Source: Gaiellasilicea sp035525905
GTDB lineage: Bacteria > Actinomycetota > Thermoleophilia > Gaiellales > Gaiellaceae
DNA length: 6,961 bases
Reading direction: 5' to 3'
Assembly: GCA_035525905.1 (NCBI GenBank)
Contig: DATLDK010000158.1
Span: forward strand, 1 to 6,961
The position numbers were made by a program, and so were the translations under genes. The number at the start of each line of letters is the position of its first letter. Positions within the stretch are counted from its first letter, which is position 1. The notes beneath the pieces were generated by a model, which saw only the letters and a program-made list of their open reading frames with translations, had not been told where the DNA came from and did not search any database. This document shows, piece by piece, positions 5,854 to 6,961 of the stretch.

Positions 5854-5873
5854 CCAGCCTCCAGGGCCTCGTC

Positions 5874-5879
5874 TATACT
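5874..5879 (+). promoter_or_regulatory. rpmH operon promoter, -10 element
   Basis: TATACT matches TATAAT at five of six positions. No good -35 is visible at normal spacing; the DnaA box occupies that place. The start point would fall near 5886, some 40 bases before rpmH. Confidence 0.5.
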
Positions 5880-5886
5880 TCCGCTC

Positions 5887-5910
5887 CCGCCGTCCGGCGG
5901 CCTCGTTTTT
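5887..5910 (+). promoter_or_regulatory. Hairpin and T5 run in the rpmH leader
   Basis: CCGCC (5887-5891) and GGCGG (5896-5900) form a five-pair GC stem around GTCC, followed by CCTCG and TTTTT (5906-5910). If transcription starts near 5886 the hairpin is at the very 5' end of the message. It may stabilise the mRNA or act as a weak attenuator; the five bases between stem and T run make it a poor intrinsic terminator. Confidence 0.35.
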
Positions 5911-5925
5911 CGACCGGAGACTCAT

Positions 5926-6060
5926 TTGAAACGCACCTATCAGCCGAACGTCCGTCGCCGTGCGCGCAAGCACGGGTTCCGTGCGCGCATGTCCACCCGC
6001 GCCGGGCAGGCGATCCTCAAGCGTCGCCGGGCCAAGGGCCGCAAGCGGCTCTCCGCTTAA
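5926..6060 (+). CDS. rpmH: 50S ribosomal protein L34
   Basis: A 44-residue, very basic protein reading MKRTYQPNVRRRARKHGF, then FRARMSTRAGQAILKRRRA, and ending RKRLSA: the complete signature of L34, a small rRNA-binding protein of the large ribosomal subunit. The start is TTG at 5926, since no ATG or GTG precedes the conserved KRTYQPN. GGAG with a six-base spacer to this TTG is a good ribosome binding site and settles the choice. It is the first gene of the rightward operon and lies next to the DnaA boxes, its usual place beside dnaA and rnpA. Confidence 0.96.
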   Translation: MKRTYQPNVRRRARKHGFRARMSTRAGQAILKRRRAKGRKRLSA

Positions 6061-6084
6061 GCCTGGCCGACTATTCTCGCCAGC

Positions 6085-6435
6085 GTGCAACGCCGGAACC
6101 GCCTGTCTCGCTCGAGGGACTTCGACGCCGTCTATCGGAGCGGCCGCTCGGCGTCGACGCGCTTCCTCGTCCTCTACTGGTTTCCGCGGGACGACGAGGA
6201 CGGGAGCGAGCCGCGGCTCGGCCTCGCCGTGCCGAAGTCGGTGGGAAACGCCGTCGTACGCAACCGCGTCAAGCGCCAGCTCCGCGAGACCTGGACCGAG
6301 CTCGCCGGCCGCGTGCGGCCGGGCCACGACTACGTCCTCGTCGCACGACCGGGTCTGGCCGAGCCCGCCGACTCGCGCGGGCACGAATGGCTGGCCGAGC
6401 GCGTGACCGAGGTGCTGGACAAGGCCGCGGCATGA
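6085..6435 (+). CDS. rnpA: Ribonuclease P protein component
   Basis: RnpA is the protein subunit that helps the RNase P RNA bind precursor tRNA and remove its 5' leader. The 116-residue product is of normal length and opens MQRRNRLSRSRDFDAVYRSG, the family N-terminus. GLAVPKSVGNAVVRNRVKR carries the RNR box, with RNRVKRQLRE at 59-68. The start is GTG at 6085, 24 bases beyond the rpmH stop and in the same frame as rpmH. No clear ribosome binding site precedes it, so it may rely on re-initiation after rpmH. The stop overlaps the yidD start by four bases (ATGA). Confidence 0.95.
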   Translation: MQRRNRLSRSRDFDAVYRSGRSASTRFLVLYWFPRDDEDGSEPRLGLAVPKSVGNAVVRNRVKRQLRETWTELAGRVRPGHDYVLVARPGLAEPADSRGHEWLAERVTEVLDKAAA

Positions 6436-6641
6436 AGGTGATCGGGATCGCACTCGTCTATGCCTGGCGGTACTCGTTCGGCCTGCTGACGCCCGCGAAC
6501 ACGTGCAAGTACCACCCGAGCTGCTCGCAGTACGCGCTCGACGCGCTCCGTGCGCACGGGCTGGTGAAGGGCTCCGCGAAGGCGGCGTGGCGCCTGCTTC
6601 GCTGCAACCCCTGGAGCCAGGGCGGGGTGGACTACGCATGA
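6432..6641 (+). CDS. yidD: Membrane protein insertion efficiency factor YidD
   Basis: A 69-residue member of the YidD family, small proteins at the inner face of the cytoplasmic membrane that aid YidC-dependent insertion. Family marks are TCKYHPSCSQYALDAL (24-39, Cys25 and Cys31) and the end AWRLLRCNPWSQGGVD (52-67, Cys58). The N-terminus IGIALVYAWRYSFGLL could form a short amphipathic or membrane-touching helix. ATG 6432 overlaps the rnpA stop, with AAGG seven bases upstream, and the stop overlaps yidC (ATGA), so rnpA, yidD and yidC are probably translated in a coupled way. It is shorter than the E. coli protein (85 residues) but has every conserved block. Confidence 0.95.
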   Translation: MKVIGIALVYAWRYSFGLLTPANTCKYHPSCSQYALDALRAHGLVKGSAKAAWRLLRCNPWSQGGVDYA

Positions 6642-6961
6642 TCGTCGCGAGCGTTCTCCAGCCGCTTGAGGACCTGCTCGCCTGGGTCCTGACCAACCTG
6701 CACGACACGGTGGGCCTCTCCTGGGCGTGGTCGATCGTTGCGCTCGTCGTGATCGTGCGGATGCTGCTCGTGCCGCTGACGGTGCGCCAGATCCACTCGA
6801 TGCAGAACCTCCAGGCGCATGCGCCGGAGATGAAGAAGATCCAGCAGCAGTACAAGCACGACCGCCAGAAGATGAACGCCGAGATGATGGCGTTCTACAA
6901 GGAGAACCAGATCAATCCGGCGGCGTCGTGCCTGCCGATGCTGGCGCAGTTCCCGGTCTTC
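6638..6961 (+). CDS. yidC: Membrane protein insertase YidC/Oxa1 family, N-terminal 108 residues (partial)
   Basis: YidC inserts and folds proteins in the cytoplasmic membrane, alone or with SecYEG. From ATG 6638 there are 108 codons to the right edge with no stop. The first membrane segment is about residues 28-47 (LSWAWSIVALVVIVRMLLVP), with Arg41 where Gram-positive YidC proteins have the groove arginine (Arg73 of B. subtilis SpoIIIJ). LTVRQIHSMQNLQ and the charged cytoplasmic hairpin (about 50-90: MQNLQAHAPEMKKIQQQY) follow. NPAASCLPMLAQFPVF (93-108) begins the next membrane segment and is a family signature. There is no signal peptide, lipobox or large periplasmic domain, unlike proteobacterial YidC. 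The start overlaps the yidD stop by four bases, and GGGG lies about ten bases upstream. Confidence 0.96.
   Translation, partial: MIVASVLQPLEDLLAWVLTNLHDTVGLSWAWSIVALVVIVRMLLVPLTVRQIHSMQNLQAHAPEMKKIQQQYKHDRQKMNAEMMAFYKENQINPAASCLPMLAQFPVF

Larger units (their letters stand above)
5710..5860. other. dnaA-rpmH gap with consensus DnaA boxes; candidate oriC or second half of it
   Basis: Between the dnaA promoter and the rpmH promoter lie an AT-rich tract (5723-5753, runs AAAAAA, CAATTT and AATTTTTG), a head-to-head pair of DnaA boxes (5765-5784) and a perfect TTATCCACA box (5845-5853). Genes diverge from here on both sides. The combination of strong boxes, AT-rich DNA and divergent transcription makes this the strongest origin candidate, alone or together with the dnaA-dnaN gap as in the bipartite B. 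subtilis origin. No parS site (TGTTTCACGTGAAACA) was seen. Confidence 0.65.

Noticed and set aside
5643..6641. A 332-codon plus-strand frame across the origin, ending in the yidD frame
   Set aside because: Only its last part, from 6432, is real (yidD). The upstream part crosses the origin gap, rpmH and rnpA in the wrong frame.
1..6961. Mobile elements, CRISPR arrays, tRNA or rRNA genes, defence systems
   Set aside because: The window is filled by conserved core genes; no terminal repeats, spacer arrays, transposase motifs or tRNA-like folds were seen.

Overview
The window is the replication-origin neighbourhood of a high-GC bacterial chromosome. The gene order dnaA-dnaN-recF-dciA(DUF721)-gyrB on the minus strand, with rpmH-rnpA-yidD-yidC diverging on the plus strand, is the conserved bacterial oriC cluster. 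The dciA gene between recF and gyrB matches the actinobacterial arrangement (in Mycobacterium tuberculosis Rv0004 sits there). Strong G/C bias at third codon positions, a consensus TTGTCCACA DnaA box and a YidC without a signal peptide also fit Actinomycetota. A short DnaA domain II and the absence of any gene between dnaN and recF argue against Streptomyces-like organisms. A deep-branching actinobacterial class such as Thermoleophilia is my best guess, but it is an inference.

Layout. Positions 1-1359 (minus) hold the first 453 codons of gyrB, which runs off the left edge. A 46-base gap follows, containing a hairpin with a U6 tract directly against the gyrB start codon. Next come dciA (1406-1894), recF (1894-about 2952) and dnaN (2956-4047, possibly to 4116), closely packed on the minus strand. 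The dnaN-dnaA gap carries three DnaA-box-like sites and an AT-rich stretch beside dnaN. dnaA occupies 4276-5640 (minus). The 285-base dnaA-rpmH gap holds a good dnaA promoter, an AT-rich tract, a head-to-head pair of DnaA boxes, a perfect TTATCCACA box and the rpmH promoter and leader. On the plus strand come rpmH (TTG start), rnpA, yidD and the first 108 codons of yidC, the last three joined by ATGA overlaps.

How the parts work together. DnaA binds the boxes on both sides of its own gene to open the origin and probably represses its own transcription. DciA is the probable helicase-loading partner, DnaN the sliding clamp, RecF the gap-repair factor and GyrB the ATPase subunit of gyrase. The plus-strand operon makes ribosomal protein L34, the RNase P protein and two membrane-protein insertion factors. 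All genes point away from the origin, so replication and transcription run the same way.

I found no new biological system, mobile element, CRISPR array or RNA gene. The points worth a second look are regulatory or concern start sites: recF has no ATG/GTG/TTG start that covers its conserved N-terminus and lies in frame behind the dnaN TGA; gyrB is preceded by a terminator-like hairpin covering its ribosome binding site; DnaA boxes flank dnaA on both sides; and dnaN has an ambiguous start.
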